NCBI GenBank assembly: GCA_020845475.1
Contig: JADLFN010000039.1
Location: forward strand, 62,001-126,000
Direction of reading: 5' to 3'
DNA length: 64,000 nt
From: Planctomycetota bacterium
GTDB lineage: Bacteria > Planctomycetota > UBA8742 > UBA2392
Shown: in pieces, positions 26,824 through 36,641 of the stretch
Numbering within the stretch: position 1 is the first letter of the stretch
Layout: each line of letters starts with the position of its first letter
Position numbers and translations under genes: made by a program
Notes under the pieces: model-generated
Database searches by the model: none
Seen by the model: the letters and a program-made list of their open reading frames with translations, nothing else
Told to the model about the DNA's origin: nothing

Positions 26824-27948
26824 ATGGCCGATTCGCAGCCATCGGACAAAAGAAAGCCTTCGTTTCTCGCGCGCCACAAGCGCGGCGCGCAGATGTTTGT
26901 GGCCCTGCTCATGATCGGCGCAGGCACTGTCGCGGCCTTTGCTGTAAAGCCGCAATGGTGGCACACGCTCAAGTCTTACTACGGCAGCGCCCTGAGCGAT
27001 TATCTCAACGCCCCGGAAAATGAATCCGTGCGCGCCGCCATGATCGAGCAATTGGTCGGCATCTACAAGGAAACGCCGGCGGGCAAGAGCCTTGCTTTGC
27101 GCGACGAACAGGATCGCGTGATTGGCCGCTTCCGCATCGACAAAGCTGATGTCCTGCGCGATCAAAAGCAGCCGCGCCGCTTTGAGGTCAAACTCAGCGG
27201 CCACGGCGAGCTGTGGCACGAAAAGGGCGGGCGCGTGCGCTTTGAGGGCAGCGCGGACGTCACCTACGACATCGACTTCAAGCTGGACAGCGCAAGGCTG
27301 ATGGCCTATTCGCACTTCACCTGCGTCAAGCTGGCCAACGTGAATTTCAACCTGCTGCACGTGGACAATTTCCTGGCGCGGATGTTCACCAGCGTGGTGG
27401 AAACGGCCGGGCGTGAGGCCATGGAAGAAAGCATCAAGCCCGGCTTCACGATCATCACGCGCGACGACACGGAATCGTGGCTGGCGCTCGGCAAAGTGGA
27501 CAAAGATTTCGTGCCGCGCAAGGGGCCCAACCCCGAAACGGATGAGGGCACGGACACAATCTGCAATGACATTTCGCTGCTGCAGTACGGCTTTCGCGAC
27601 TACCTCGGGCCCTTTGAAATGTACGCGGGCGATGAGCTGCGCATGTCGCTTGATGTGCGCGGCCTTGAAGGCCGCGAGGCGCCGGGTGTTGATCTGCTCG
27701 TGGTTTCCGAGGATGACTTGAAACGCTACGAAGCCCTCTACCCGGACAAGCTGGGCAAAGACCTCGACAATCTCACGCTCAAGCCAATCATCGAATACAA
27801 CAACAGCAAGAGCCTGAAGTTTACGCGCGATGACCTCAAGGGCCGCTACTACGTCATCATTGATCGCACGACTTGGGGCCGCGGCAATCAGGTGAAAAAC
27901 GAGGCCGCCGCCGAAGTGAGTTACTACGGCCGCATCAAGCGCCGCTGA
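26824..27948 (+). CDS. Membrane-anchored hypothetical protein
   Basis: 374 aa. A short cytoplasmic N-terminus is followed by one TM segment (FVALLMIGAGTVAAFAV) and a large domain outside the cytoplasm. The middle (VKLSGHGELWHEKGGRVRFEG... DVTYDIDFKLDSARL) looks like an antiparallel beta barrel or lipid-binding fold. The C-terminal part contains LRMSLDVRGLEG and GRYYVIIDRTTWGRG, typical of a beta-sandwich. No family recognised. It ends 1 nt before the convergent addA stop. Confidence 0.75.
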   Translation: MADSQPSDKRKPSFLARHKRGAQMFVALLMIGAGTVAAFAVKPQWWHTLKSYYGSALSDYLNAPENESVRAAMIEQLVGIYKETPAGKSLALRDEQDRVIGRFRIDKADVLRDQKQPRRFEVKLSGHGELWHEKGGRVRFEGSADVTYDIDFKLDSARLMAYSHFTCVKLANVNFNLLHVDNFLARMFTSVVETAGREAMEESIKPGFTIITRDDTESWLALGKVDKDFVPRKGPNPETDEGTDTICNDISLLQYGFRDYLGPFEMYAGDELRMSLDVRGLEGREAPGVDLLVVSEDDLKRYEALYPDKLGKDLDNLTLKPIIEYNNSKSLKFTRDDLKGRYYVIIDRTTWGRGNQVKNEAAAEVSYYGRIKRR

Positions 27949-27949
27949 A

Positions 27950-30900
27950 TCAGGGGCGCTCAGGAATTTCCACGAGCCTGCCTGACTCCGGCACATCGGG
28001 GTGCGTGAAGCACACCAGCAGGCGCAGCTTGCGCGCCACGCGATTGCCTGCCGCAAGCTGCTTGCGCAGCAGCCCCGCGTAGGCGCGCAATTGCTCGCCG
28101 TGACGCTCGATCGCGTGGGCCTGCGGGTCGCCCTCCACTTTGTCAGTCTTGAAATCAACGATCTCGTATTCGTCGTCGCCGACGCGCAGCAGGTCGATGC
28201 GCCGTTCGCTCTCGCCTTCGAACACGCGCCACTCGGGCAATTGCTTGGCCTTGCGCAATCTGCCCAGCGCGGCTTGCGCCACGTCGGCGTGTCTTCCCAC
28301 GTCGTCGTCGCGGCGCTTCACGGCCGCGCCGCGGCTGGCTGCCAGGATGCGTCGTTCCAGCTCGGCGTGCACGAGCACACCGAACTCTGCGGCTTCCGGC
28401 GCTGATTCGGCCGCGGGCTCAGGCAGCGCCAGTGGCGCGGCCAGCGAGGCGTCAATGATGCGCGCAAGGCCGATTGCGCCCTGGGCGAGAGCGTTTTCGG
28501 CACGCTGCACATCAGCGGCCAGCGAACGTGCCGCGCTGCGCTGCATCGTGTCATGCCAGACCACGGCCAGGCCCGCGAGTTTCTTTGGCTCGTCGCCAAA
28601 GCCGGCGCAACCCAGCGAGCCCAGCATGACATCGGCCCACGAGGCGTAGTCGCCCTGGCGCAGTTCTTCGGAAACCGCGCCGGACAGAATCAACTGGTCG
28701 CGCGCGCGCGTAAACGCGACATAAAACAGGCGCCGGTATTCGGCATTCTCGCGCTGCGCAAGATCGAGGCCCGCCTGCCAGGCCGCGAAATCAGGCCTGG
28801 GCATGCCGCGATTTTCGTCCTCGCCAAGCCACGGCAGATGCAGGCCCAAAGGCTCATGGGCGGCGGGCAGGGCGCGCAGCCAGCCCACATCGGAGCCGGT
28901 TTTCGTGTTGCCGATTTCAGGCACGATCACGACGGGAAATTCGAGGCCCTTGGCGCCGTGAATGGTCATGAGGCGCACGTAATCGCCGCCCTGTTCGGGC
29001 TCGCCCTGGGCTTCGGATTCAGCGTCATCCACGCGGCGCAACAGCTCGCGCGAAAGCGAGGCCAGCGAGGCAAAGCGCGTTTCCAGTTCGCGCACGACTT
29101 CCACCATGCGCTCGGTATTGGCGTTGCGCTGCTCCGCCTGCGCGCCGCAGGAAACAGCCATGGGCGCGCCGCACAGACCCAGGGCGGCCACAAGAATCGA
29201 GGACGGCGCTTCGCGCCCGGTGCGCCCCGCGAGCGCCGCAAAATTCTCAAGGAAACGCGCGCGCGCCTCGCGATCGTCGGAGGCTTCAAACTCTGCCGCC
29301 TTGAGCCGATCAAACAGTGCCGGCGTGTGCGCATAGTTTTCCGGCGCAAGCGCCACAAGCGCGTTGTCGGAGAGGCCGCCAAAGGGTGAACGCAGCCAGC
29401 CAAGCATCGCCACATTGTCGCCGGGATTGGCCAGCGCGCGCAGCATACTGATGCAATCGAGCGCCTCCTGCGTTTGCAGCAGCCCGCCCTCGCCCAGCGT
29501 CACGAGCGGTATTTTGAGGCCGGCAAAGGCCCGCGCGTATTGCGCGTTGCGGCCGCGGCTGCGCACCAGAATCGCGATGTCACAGAGCTTCACGCCTTCT
29601 TCGCGCAACTGCGCCACGCGCTGCGCGATCAGTTCCGGCTCATCAACCGGGCCGGCCTGTGCGTTCTTCGCGTTTGGCAGCAGGCGCATTTCGAGCGGCA
29701 CGGGCGCCTTGCGCTCCTCGGCCTTTAGGTCGCGGCCAGGCTCCAGCGGCTGCGGCGGCGCATCGAAACGCCGGTAATCCTCGCGCTTGAGCACGGGCTC
29801 GAGCAACCTGTTGCCCAGCTTCAACAGGCCGGGCACGGTGCGATAGTTCGTGTCCAGCAGGATCAAGCCGCGCCTGCGCTCGGCGCTGTTCTTGCATTCA
29901 AGCTGCCAGGGCAGGCGCTGCTTGCTCTTCACGCCTGCATTTTCGTTGCGCCTGGGGATGTTCTTGCGCGCCTCGTTGAATACGCCCACATCGGCGCCGC
30001 GAAAGCCGTAGATGCTCTGTTTGGCGTCGCCCACGGCGAAGAAGCGGCCGGGAAAGTGGGCGCGCCCTGCGAGCAGTTCAAAGAGCGCGCTCTGCGTGGG
30101 GTTGGTGTCCTGGAATTCGTCAATCAGCAGGTAGCGCGCGCGCTTGCAGATTTCTTCGCGCAGCGCTGCATCGCCGCGCAAAAGCTTGAGCGTGGCGAGC
30201 TCGAGTTCGAGGTAATCAAGGCGGCCGGCGCGTTCTTCATCGTAGGCCGCCAGCACGCGCGAGAGCACCGCGTGCAAGTCGCGCAGCGCGGCGGCCGTGC
30301 GCAACTCGTGGCCATCGTCGAGTTGAAATGCCAGCACGTCACTTGCGTGATCGGCCAGGAGCTTTGCCGCTTCGCGCAGCGTTTGCAGCGCCAGCTCCAT
30401 GGCATCAAGCGCGGCAGCCCAATTCTTGCTGCTGGCTTTGTTGAAGGCGCGGGGCTCGCCGTTGTTTGTCAGGAGCGCCTCGCGCAACGCCTGAGCTCCT
30501 TCCTGCGACGGGCAGGCTTGCGCCGCCGCACTCACGGATTCCAGCACACGGCGCAAGGCGTCGTCCGCCTTGACGGACTTCATGGCGGCCAAGGGCAGCT
30601 TCTTGAGCGCGTTGAGCGCCGGCGCCAGCGCGGCTTTGAGAATCTCGGCGTGGGCCTTGCGCCGGCGCTCAAGCTCCGCTTGCGGCGTGCTCCAGGCAGC
30701 AAGCGTGCGCGCGAGCGCGGGCTGCACATCATGGCGCTCGCACACCATGCGATCAAAGGTGGCACGCAAATCAGAAAGGCGCGCGATGGCGCCAAGCCGC
30801 GTCAGAGCTGTGGCGCACTCGGCATCGTCGCTTTCGCGCGTGCGCGTGAGCACTCGATTGATCGCGGCGTCGCGCGTGAGGCGCTGTTCGCGGTCGTCCA

Positions 30901-31321
30901 GCATGGGCGCGCCGGGCTCCAGCCCCGCCTCCCAGGCGTGTTCTGCGAGCAACCGATGGCAGAACGCGTGCACCGTGGAAATGCGGCACTGGTTGAATTC
31001 GCCGCGCGCCGCGCGCAGCCGCTTCAGGCGTTCGGCGGTTTCGGCATCATGTTTCGCCGAAGGCTCCAATTGCGCGATGCGTGCAAGCAGCAGGTTTTGC
31101 ACGCGTGCGCGCATTTCCGCCGCGGCTTTTTCCGTGAACGTGAACGCCACGATTTCTGAAATGCGCGCGCGCCCTTCTTCAATCAGCGCCAGCACGCGCA
31201 GCGAGAGCACCAGGGTTTTCCCCGCGCCCGCGCCGGCATCCACGAGCAGATCACGCTCGCAATCCAGCGCGGCTTTCTGGGCATCGTTGAGCTTGCCGCA
31301 TTCGGCGGGAGCGGGGATCAT
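27950..31321 (-). CDS. addA: AddA-type helicase-nuclease subunit
   Basis: 1123 aa, a UvrD/PcrA-type superfamily 1 helicase fused to a RecB-family nuclease. The AddAB complex resects double-strand breaks for RecA loading. Motifs: LNDAQKAAL (Q motif), Walker A DAGAGAGKT near residue 30, AFTFTEKAA (Ia), LLIDEFQDTNPTQ (II), VGDAKQSIYGFRGAD (III), TIHGAKGLEFPVV (V) and VAFTRARDQLI (VI). The C-terminal nuclease shows VLVHAELE and EYEIVDFKTDKV, carrying the catalytic Asp and Lys. Its ATG overlaps the addB stop (ATGA), so the two subunits are translationally coupled. Confidence 0.95.
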   Translation of the reverse strand: MIPAPAECGKLNDAQKAALDCERDLLVDAGAGAGKTLVLSLRVLALIEEGRARISEIVAFTFTEKAAAEMRARVQNLLLARIAQLEPSAKHDAETAERLKRLRAARGEFNQCRISTVHAFCHRLLAEHAWEAGLEPGAPMLDDREQRLTRDAAINRVLTRTRESDDAECATALTRLGAIARLSDLRATFDRMVCERHDVQPALARTLAAWSTPQAELERRRKAHAEILKAALAPALNALKKLPLAAMKSVKADDALRRVLESVSAAAQACPSQEGAQALREALLTNNGEPRAFNKASSKNWAAALDAMELALQTLREAAKLLADHASDVLAFQLDDGHELRTAAALRDLHAVLSRVLAAYDEERAGRLDYLELELATLKLLRGDAALREEICKRARYLLIDEFQDTNPTQSALFELLAGRAHFPGRFFAVGDAKQSIYGFRGADVGVFNEARKNIPRRNENAGVKSKQRLPWQLECKNSAERRRGLILLDTNYRTVPGLLKLGNRLLEPVLKREDYRRFDAPPQPLEPGRDLKAEERKAPVPLEMRLLPNAKNAQAGPVDEPELIAQRVAQLREEGVKLCDIAILVRSRGRNAQYARAFAGLKIPLVTLGEGGLLQTQEALDCISMLRALANPGDNVAMLGWLRSPFGGLSDNALVALAPENYAHTPALFDRLKAAEFEASDDREARARFLENFAALAGRTGREAPSSILVAALGLCGAPMAVSCGAQAEQRNANTERMVEVVRELETRFASLASLSRELLRRVDDAESEAQGEPEQGGDYVRLMTIHGAKGLEFPVVIVPEIGNTKTGSDVGWLRALPAAHEPLGLHLPWLGEDENRGMPRPDFAAWQAGLDLAQRENAEYRRLFYVAFTRARDQLILSGAVSEELRQGDYASWADVMLGSLGCAGFGDEPKKLAGLAVVWHDTMQRSAARSLAADVQRAENALAQGAIGLARIIDASLAAPLALPEPAAESAPEAAEFGVLVHAELERRILAASRGAAVKRRDDDVGRHADVAQAALGRLRKAKQLPEWRVFEGESERRIDLLRVGDDEYEIVDFKTDKVEGDPQAHAIERHGEQLRAYAGLLRKQLAAGNRVARKLRLLVCFTHPDVPESGRLVEIPERP

Positions 31322-34300
31322 GCCTCGTCCTCCTTTTCCGCGGGCCGCGCGGCTTTATCCGGCCGATAAGCGTTGTGCAGCGCACTTGCGTCGGTTTCGG
31401 CCCGCTGCTGGCGCGCGGCTACCACATTGTCGCGCCGTGCACAGGCGGTGGAGAATTCACAGTAGCCGCACGGGCTCTTTTCGCCCGAGGTGGGGCGTGA
31501 GGGCAGGTGCACGAACACGCCGCGCGAGAGCGCGTCAAGCATTGAGCCCAGGCGCCGCGGCAGGTGAACGTTGACCAGTTCGGCCACGTCAAAAGCGCGC
31601 TTTTTGCGCAAGAGCGTGACGTCCTCAAGTTTCAGCGCCTTGAGCAGCGGCGTGAGGTAATAGGCCATGCCGTAGGGCGAAACGCCGGTCTTTGCGCTCA
31701 CGGCCGCCAGGTAAATCGGCAACTGGAAGGCGGCGCCATCGCGGATGTCGGAGGTGGTCTTCGCGCCGCCGGTTTTGTAGTCGATGATCTGCAAGCCCTG
31801 GGGCCCTTCATCGACGCGATCGACGCTGCCCTGCAGGCGCACAAAGCCGCCGGGAATCGGCAGCGCCACGAGCTCGGGCACGATGTCGGGCTCCTCTTGC
31901 GTGGCCTTGGACCCGGCAACGATGCGCAGCTCGACAAAGCGAATGCCAAAACCCAGCGCGTTGCGCTCAAGCTCATGTTCTATGAAGCGCAACAGCGGGC
32001 CCGATCCCAGCTCGCCTTTGCCGCTCAGTCCCGCCGCGAGCATGTTCACGGTGCCGGCCCAGAAAGGGCCCTTGGGTTTCACTGCGGCTTTGGCGATTTC
32101 TATCGCTTCCAGCATGAGTTCGCAGGCGCGCGCGCGCGCCCTGGCCGCATCGCCCGAGCCAAGATCCAGCACGCGAACCGCCGGGCGCGTCAGCGGATCT
32201 GGCAGCACCGCGGGCTGTCCCAGTTCACGGCGCAGCGCGTGCACAAAGGCCTCAAGAATGTGATGCACCAGCGAGCCCACGGCCGTGGGCGGCGTATCGC
32301 GCGTGGGCTCATCGGGCTGCTTGATATGCAGCACGTAGCGCATCCAGAATCGCATCGGGCAGTCAGAGTAAGTGTCTATCTGGCTGGGCGAAAAAGTGTG
32401 GCGCAGGGCTTCTTGTGCATTGGCGCCAAAGCGCGGCGCCAGTTTGCCGCGTTGCACCCATCCTTCAAAGCGGCCGGGCGCGGTGGTTTCATCGTCGCGC
32501 GAAAGTTCCATGGCACGCCCGCGCAGACCGGCGCGCAGAGCGCTATCCAGCGGCAGCGAGGCTTGCGCCGCCTTGCCGAATTCAATCTCACGAAGCGCCA
32601 TGCCGGCGCCCAGCGCCAGCTCGGCGGCCGAAACCGGCGCATCATCGGCGTCGCCCTTGAGTTGATCGGCTTCAATGCCCGCTCCCGCCATCAGCCGCGC
32701 GAGTTGCGCGGCGGGAACAAAGGGCTTGTCGGCCTGTGCCTTGGGAAACGAGAGCGTAAGGTTCTTTTCGCCGCACAAAATCACGTTGGCAAACAAGTAC
32801 TCTGCCTGGGCGGGCGCATCCACCGGCACGCAAAGCGCGCGTGCCTCACGCTCGTCACGCACGCGCGACAACCGTTCCTCCAGAGCGCGGGGGAAGAACA
32901 TCGAGTCGGCCTCGGGCAGGGGCAGGTCTTCGTCGGTCAGGCCCAGCACGAACACGTGCTCAAAGCGCGCGCCGCGCATTTCCTTCAGGCCCAGCACCCG
33001 CACGTGGGGCCCTTTGGGCTCGGGCGGCCGCAGTGTGCGCGTTTGCGCCTGTTCGGAAAGCGCGCGCACCAGATCGCCCATTTTCATGGGCGCGCCGCCG
33101 AGGCGTGAAAACCCTTCGCTCATTTCTCGGCACAGCTTGCCGAATTCGTGCAGACCCTGCACGTGCTGGTTGCGCAGCGCATGCGGCCGTTTGACGGCGC
33201 GCGCAATGCCGCTTGCCTCCGTGCAGGCCTTGAGCGCCGCAAAAAAAGCGCGCGGCTTCATCTCATTGCGCGTGAACGGCGCCAGAAGGTCGAATACGCC
33301 CGTGAGGCGCTTGAGAGCGTCCTTCTCGGCGTCACCGCTGCTGTTGCGCATGGGCGCGAGCCAATCGCGCTCAAAATCCGCACCGCCGACAACACCCGCC
33401 GCGCGCGAGGCTTTCTCAATCGCGGCCAGCCATTGCGCGCCCTGCGCTTCATCAAGGTCAGCGCCCCACGGCAGCAGCGGCGTCGCCAGCGCATCAAGTA
33501 ACTCCGCGCGCTCCAGGCCGCCGCGCGCGGCGCGCAACAATTCCAGCAGCGCGGCCACGGGCGGAGATTGCGCCAGAGGCGTTTCCAGGGGTGCATCAAA
33601 AGGAATACCCGCGGAAGCAAAGGCGCTGTCCAGGATGCCATGATAGTTGCCCGCCATCGGCAACACGACGGCGATGCCATCCAGTTCCGTGCCGCCATGC
33701 GCCAGGCGCTTGATCGCGCGCGCGGTATCTCGCACTTCGGCGCTGCGCGTGGCGGGCCGGCGCAATTGCAGATTGGCGGGCAACTTGCCGCTTTCCCCCT
33801 TAAGCCACGACTCGCACAATTCCGCGCGCGGCAGCGCCCTGCCTTCGATTGTGGCGTGGGCGTTGCCTCCAAAATCCTCCAGGATCGCGGCCTGCAGCGT
33901 TTCCAGGGCCGGGCGCAGGTAAGGCAGCGTTTCGCCGCTGCCGCGCAGCACGCACAGGCCGCGCTTGCCGCAGGCCAGCAACGCACGCAAGAACGCTGCG
34001 CGCGCGGCTGAGACCACGTCGAGTTCATCGATCAGCACAAGTTGCGGCGCAAAGCCCGCCTTGTGCCAGTGCGGCAGGAGTTCGGCGGCGATCCAGAGCA
34101 CATCGTCGGCGTCGCGCCGCACGGCATTGAGCGTTGCCTGATAGCGACCGGCGATGGCTGCGAGCAATTGGCCGCGCTCCCCCAGCGGAATTAGCCAGTG
34201 AGCCATGGCAGAGGGCGTGCGCTGCGCGGGCGGCAGCGCGTCGGCCATGCGGCGCCAGGCGCCGAGCAATTCATCCACGAGAGCGCGCGTGGCGCCGCGC

Positions 34301-34614
34301 TGCGACTTGAGATCGGCGAGCGCTTCGTGCAGGTGGGCGAAGAAATCAAAGTCGCGCTCGACGCCGCCGCTCAGCTCGATCTCGGGCGCAAAGCGTTTGA
34401 GCAGATCGCGCGCCACGCGCTCGGGCGTGCCCTCAGGAAACGACGCGCCCACTTTTCGGCGCACATCGCGGGCGCGGCGCTCATGGCCCGCGATGTAAAC
34501 CACGGGCGCCTCGGCGAAGAGATCAACGCGCGAAACTTCATCGCGCAGCGAGGCCACGATGAAGTCCGTGACATCGCGCGAGAAATCGACACGCAGGATT
34601 TGGTGAGTCGCCAT
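31318..34614 (-). CDS. addB: AddB-type nuclease subunit
   Basis: 1098 aa from the ATG at 34614. The track start at 34956 lies in repeat sequence and is rejected. AddB pairs with AddA in break resection. The N-terminal helicase-like half has no Walker A, as in many AddB proteins. The C-terminal nuclease core contains LQIIDYKTGG. Four cysteines typical of the AddB iron-sulfur staple are visible: one in SDCPMRFWMRYVL and three in KSPCGYCEFSTACAR. A TACACT box ends 6 nt upstream of the ATG, giving a two-gene addB-addA operon. Confidence 0.9.
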   Translation of the reverse strand: MATHQILRVDFSRDVTDFIVASLRDEVSRVDLFAEAPVVYIAGHERRARDVRRKVGASFPEGTPERVARDLLKRFAPEIELSGGVERDFDFFAHLHEALADLKSQRGATRALVDELLGAWRRMADALPPAQRTPSAMAHWLIPLGERGQLLAAIAGRYQATLNAVRRDADDVLWIAAELLPHWHKAGFAPQLVLIDELDVVSAARAAFLRALLACGKRGLCVLRGSGETLPYLRPALETLQAAILEDFGGNAHATIEGRALPRAELCESWLKGESGKLPANLQLRRPATRSAEVRDTARAIKRLAHGGTELDGIAVVLPMAGNYHGILDSAFASAGIPFDAPLETPLAQSPPVAALLELLRAARGGLERAELLDALATPLLPWGADLDEAQGAQWLAAIEKASRAAGVVGGADFERDWLAPMRNSSGDAEKDALKRLTGVFDLLAPFTRNEMKPRAFFAALKACTEASGIARAVKRPHALRNQHVQGLHEFGKLCREMSEGFSRLGGAPMKMGDLVRALSEQAQTRTLRPPEPKGPHVRVLGLKEMRGARFEHVFVLGLTDEDLPLPEADSMFFPRALEERLSRVRDEREARALCVPVDAPAQAEYLFANVILCGEKNLTLSFPKAQADKPFVPAAQLARLMAGAGIEADQLKGDADDAPVSAAELALGAGMALREIEFGKAAQASLPLDSALRAGLRGRAMELSRDDETTAPGRFEGWVQRGKLAPRFGANAQEALRHTFSPSQIDTYSDCPMRFWMRYVLHIKQPDEPTRDTPPTAVGSLVHHILEAFVHALRRELGQPAVLPDPLTRPAVRVLDLGSGDAARARARACELMLEAIEIAKAAVKPKGPFWAGTVNMLAAGLSGKGELGSGPLLRFIEHELERNALGFGIRFVELRIVAGSKATQEEPDIVPELVALPIPGGFVRLQGSVDRVDEGPQGLQIIDYKTGGAKTTSDIRDGAAFQLPIYLAAVSAKTGVSPYGMAYYLTPLLKALKLEDVTLLRKKRAFDVAELVNVHLPRRLGSMLDALSRGVFVHLPSRPTSGEKSPCGYCEFSTACARRDNVVAARQQRAETDASALHNAYRPDKAARPAEKEDEA

Positions 34615-34620
34615 GCCGCG

Positions 34621-34626
34621 AGTGTA
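34621..34626 (-). promoter_or_regulatory. -10 box TACACT upstream of addB
   Basis: TACACT ends exactly 6 nt before the addB ATG at 34614 (minus strand). No Shine-Dalgarno is present. Confidence 0.6.
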
Positions 34627-34661
34627 ACTTGCGGTGCGACAAGAATCGGCAAACGGACACA

Positions 34662-34787
34662 CTTTGGAGTGCGCCGGCTTGCCGGCGCTCTCTCTGGCCC
34701 ATAGCCCGCAGGGATGTGCCCGGCGAAGCCTTGGCGAGGTCGGAAGCCTGCGCGTCCAAAGCGGCGGCAAGCCGCAGCACTCCAAAG
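34662..34787. repeat. Inverted repeat CTTTGGAGTGC with nested hairpins
   Basis: CTTTGGAGTGC followed by a GCCGGC-type hairpin (34662-34688) is mirrored at 34761-34787 (GCGGCGGCAAGCCGC, then GCACTCCAAAG). The 70 bases between contain GTGCCCGGCGAAGCC-type words. It lies in the 620-nt gap upstream of addB, and the antisense translation of this gap creates the false N-terminus of the track ORF. Confidence 0.85.
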
Positions 34788-34804
34788 GGGTGAATAAGGA
34801 ACAC

Positions 34805-34920
34805 GGGGAGGGCACCATGCCCTCCCCGCTCCCGGGGCGTGGGAAGACCGAGGCGCCTTCCCACGAGGATTGGTAGATCCTTGCCCCGCTTGCAGCGGCG
34901 CGCAGTTGTTCAAACTGCGC
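34805..34920. repeat. Cluster of hairpins in addB-mtfA gap
   Basis: GGGGAGGGCA/TGCCCTCCCC (10 bp, 34805-34827) and GCGCAGTT/AACTGCGC (34900-34920) are two separate strong hairpins. The remainder to 35223 holds no gene or repeat I can support, although it includes an isolated pyrimidine-rich stretch. Confidence 0.65.
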
Positions 34921-35223
34921 CCCGCCGTCAGCGGCAACAAGCCAGCCCATCCGCACGAAGCGGAATCACCACGATGATTTTGAGGGTGTGACGCGGCGCA
35001 GGTTCGGAGAACTCCCGGAGCCGTCGCTGTTGGCTGCCCGCACAGCAGCCAAGAATGAGGGTTCCAGCTTCTCTTCCTTCGCGGGAGACTCGGCCGTGAT
35101 CGGCGTTGTTTCCCTTTCTTTTGCGTCGTGTGCTGTTGACACCCATTCAAACGAGGCAGGCGCGCCAGGGTTCAGTGTGTCACGAAAAAATCCGGAATTT
35201 GTGTCAGGCTCGTTTTCCAGGCC

Positions 35224-35229
35224 TAGACT
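35224..35229 (+). promoter_or_regulatory. -10 box TAGACT, leaderless start
   Basis: CCTAGACT ends 6 nt before the mtfA ATG at 35236. The spacer CGCATC has no ribosome binding site. Confidence 0.6.
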
Positions 35230-35235
35230 CGCATC

Positions 35236-36060
35236 ATGTTCGGCATCATCAAAAACCGCCGCCGCGCCAGACTCATGCAGACGCCGCTGCCGCCACAATG
35301 GCGCGCGATCATCGACGCCAACGCGCCGCTGTGCACGCGCCTGCCCGCGCCACTTCGCACCGAACTCGAGGGCCGTGTACAGGTTTTCCTCAACGAGAAA
35401 GAATTCGAAGGCTGCGCGGGCCAGGCCATCACCGACGATGTGCGCGTCACCGTAGCCGCGCTGGCCTGCCTGTTGTTGCTCAACCGGGAAAACGACTTTT
35501 ACCCGCGAATGGGCTCGATTCTGGTTTACCCCAACGCCTTTCGAGTCAAGCACCGCCACGTTGACGAGCACGGCTTTGAAACCGAAGTAGAAGAAGAAAA
35601 TCTCGGTGAAGCCTGGGAGCGCGGCTCCGTGATTCTCTCGTGGGAGGACGCGCTGATTGATGCGCGCGAGCCCGATGACGGCTTCAATGTGGCCATCCAC
35701 GAATTCGCGCACCAGCTTGACATGGAAGACGGCTACCCCAACGGCACACCGCTGCTGGCCGACAAAGAGAAGTACCAACGCTGGCAGGAAGTGATGACGC
35801 GCGAATACGAGGCGCTGAAACGTTTGGCAGACACGCTGGACGATTACCCGCCAGACTACTGGGACAACGAGTTTAGGCCCCGGCACGTCCACGCCGACGT
35901 CCTTGATGTCTATGGCGCCGAAGACCCCGCCGAATTCTTTGCCGTTGCGACCGAGGCGTTCTTTGAAGATGCGCTAAGGCTCAAGGCGCACCACCGTGAG
36001 CTCTATGCCGCACTGAGTGACTATTACTGCCTCGACCCCGCAGCCTGGGTGCCCGCCTGA
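35236..36060 (+). CDS. mtfA: MtfA-family (M90) zinc metallopeptidase
   Basis: 274 aa, the usual length. The zinc site is NVAIHEFAHQLDMEDG, with His155, Glu156 and His159 in HExxH; the third ligand is probably the glutamate in AVATEAFFEDAL. The N-terminal half (PLPPQWRAIIDANAPL, EGRVQVFLNEKEFEG, ACLLLLN) matches the family. In enterobacteria MtfA binds the glucose-PTS regulator Mlc. That partner is not implied here, so the physiological role is open. Cytoplasmic, apparently monocistronic. Confidence 0.93.
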   Translation: MFGIIKNRRRARLMQTPLPPQWRAIIDANAPLCTRLPAPLRTELEGRVQVFLNEKEFEGCAGQAITDDVRVTVAALACLLLLNRENDFYPRMGSILVYPNAFRVKHRHVDEHGFETEVEEENLGEAWERGSVILSWEDALIDAREPDDGFNVAIHEFAHQLDMEDGYPNGTPLLADKEKYQRWQEVMTREYEALKRLADTLDDYPPDYWDNEFRPRHVHADVLDVYGAEDPAEFFAVATEAFFEDALRLKAHHRELYAALSDYYCLDPAAWVPA

Positions 36061-36134
36061 ATGTCACAGTTTTTTCGGATTTGCGCGGACACAGCCGTAT
36101 TGAGTGCACTTTCCTCCTGTACGAGCCCGGCCTT

Positions 36135-36641
36135 ATGAATCAGAGCGATATTGAGAGCCTGGTTCGTGCCCATCAGACGGGCATTTGGCGCTATCTGCGC
36201 GCACTGGGGTGCAGCGCCGCCGAAGCCGAGGACCTGACGCAGGAAACGTTTCTCGAGGTACTGCGCCGGCCCTTTGAGCAGCGCAACGAAAAGAGCTCGG
36301 CGGCCTACCTGCGGCTGGTTGCTCGCCACCAGATGCTGATGGTGCGCCGCAAGGGCGGGCGCGAAGTGGGGCTGGCCGAAGTTGAGGGCATCGACGCCGA
36401 ATGGAACGAATACGCCGGTGATGACGGCGGCGGCCTGAAAGTGGAGGCGCTCAAGGAGTGCCTCAAGGGCTTGGACGAACGGGAGCGGCGCGCGCTGGAG
36501 TTGCGCTACAAGGATGAGATCCCGCGCGAGGAAATCGGCCGCGCGCTCGATCTGAGCGACGGCGGCGTCAAGAACCTGATGGAGCGCGCGCGAGACAAAC
36601 TCAAGCGCTGCATGGAACGAAGGCTGAAGGAAAATCAGTGA
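36135..36641 (+). CDS. ECF-type RNA polymerase sigma factor
   Basis: 168 aa from the ATG at 36135. Region 2 is visible as VRAHQTGIWRYLRALGCSAA, EDLTQETFLEVLRRPFEQ and AYLRLVARHQMLMVRRK. Region 4 is LDERERRALELRYKDEIPREEIGRALDLSDGGVKNLMERARDKLKR. It directs transcription of a stress or envelope regulon. Its stop overlaps the GTG start of the next gene (GTGA), a membrane protein likely to be its anti-sigma factor. This is one of three such modules within about 9 kb. Confidence 0.92.
   Translation: MNQSDIESLVRAHQTGIWRYLRALGCSAAEAEDLTQETFLEVLRRPFEQRNEKSSAAYLRLVARHQMLMVRRKGGREVGLAEVEGIDAEWNEYAGDDGGGLKVEALKECLKGLDERERRALELRYKDEIPREEIGRALDLSDGGVKNLMERARDKLKRCMERRLKENQ

Noticed and set aside
34615-34956. 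N-terminal extension of the addB ORF to 34956
   Set aside because: It is the translation of an inverted repeat (CTTTGGAGTGC); the TACACT box and typical AddB N-terminus support the ATG at 34614.
34927-35223. Search for a small RNA or gene in the addB-mtfA gap
   Set aside because: No ORF with supporting signals and no clear promoter-terminator pair; only the TAGACT box of mtfA at its end is credible.
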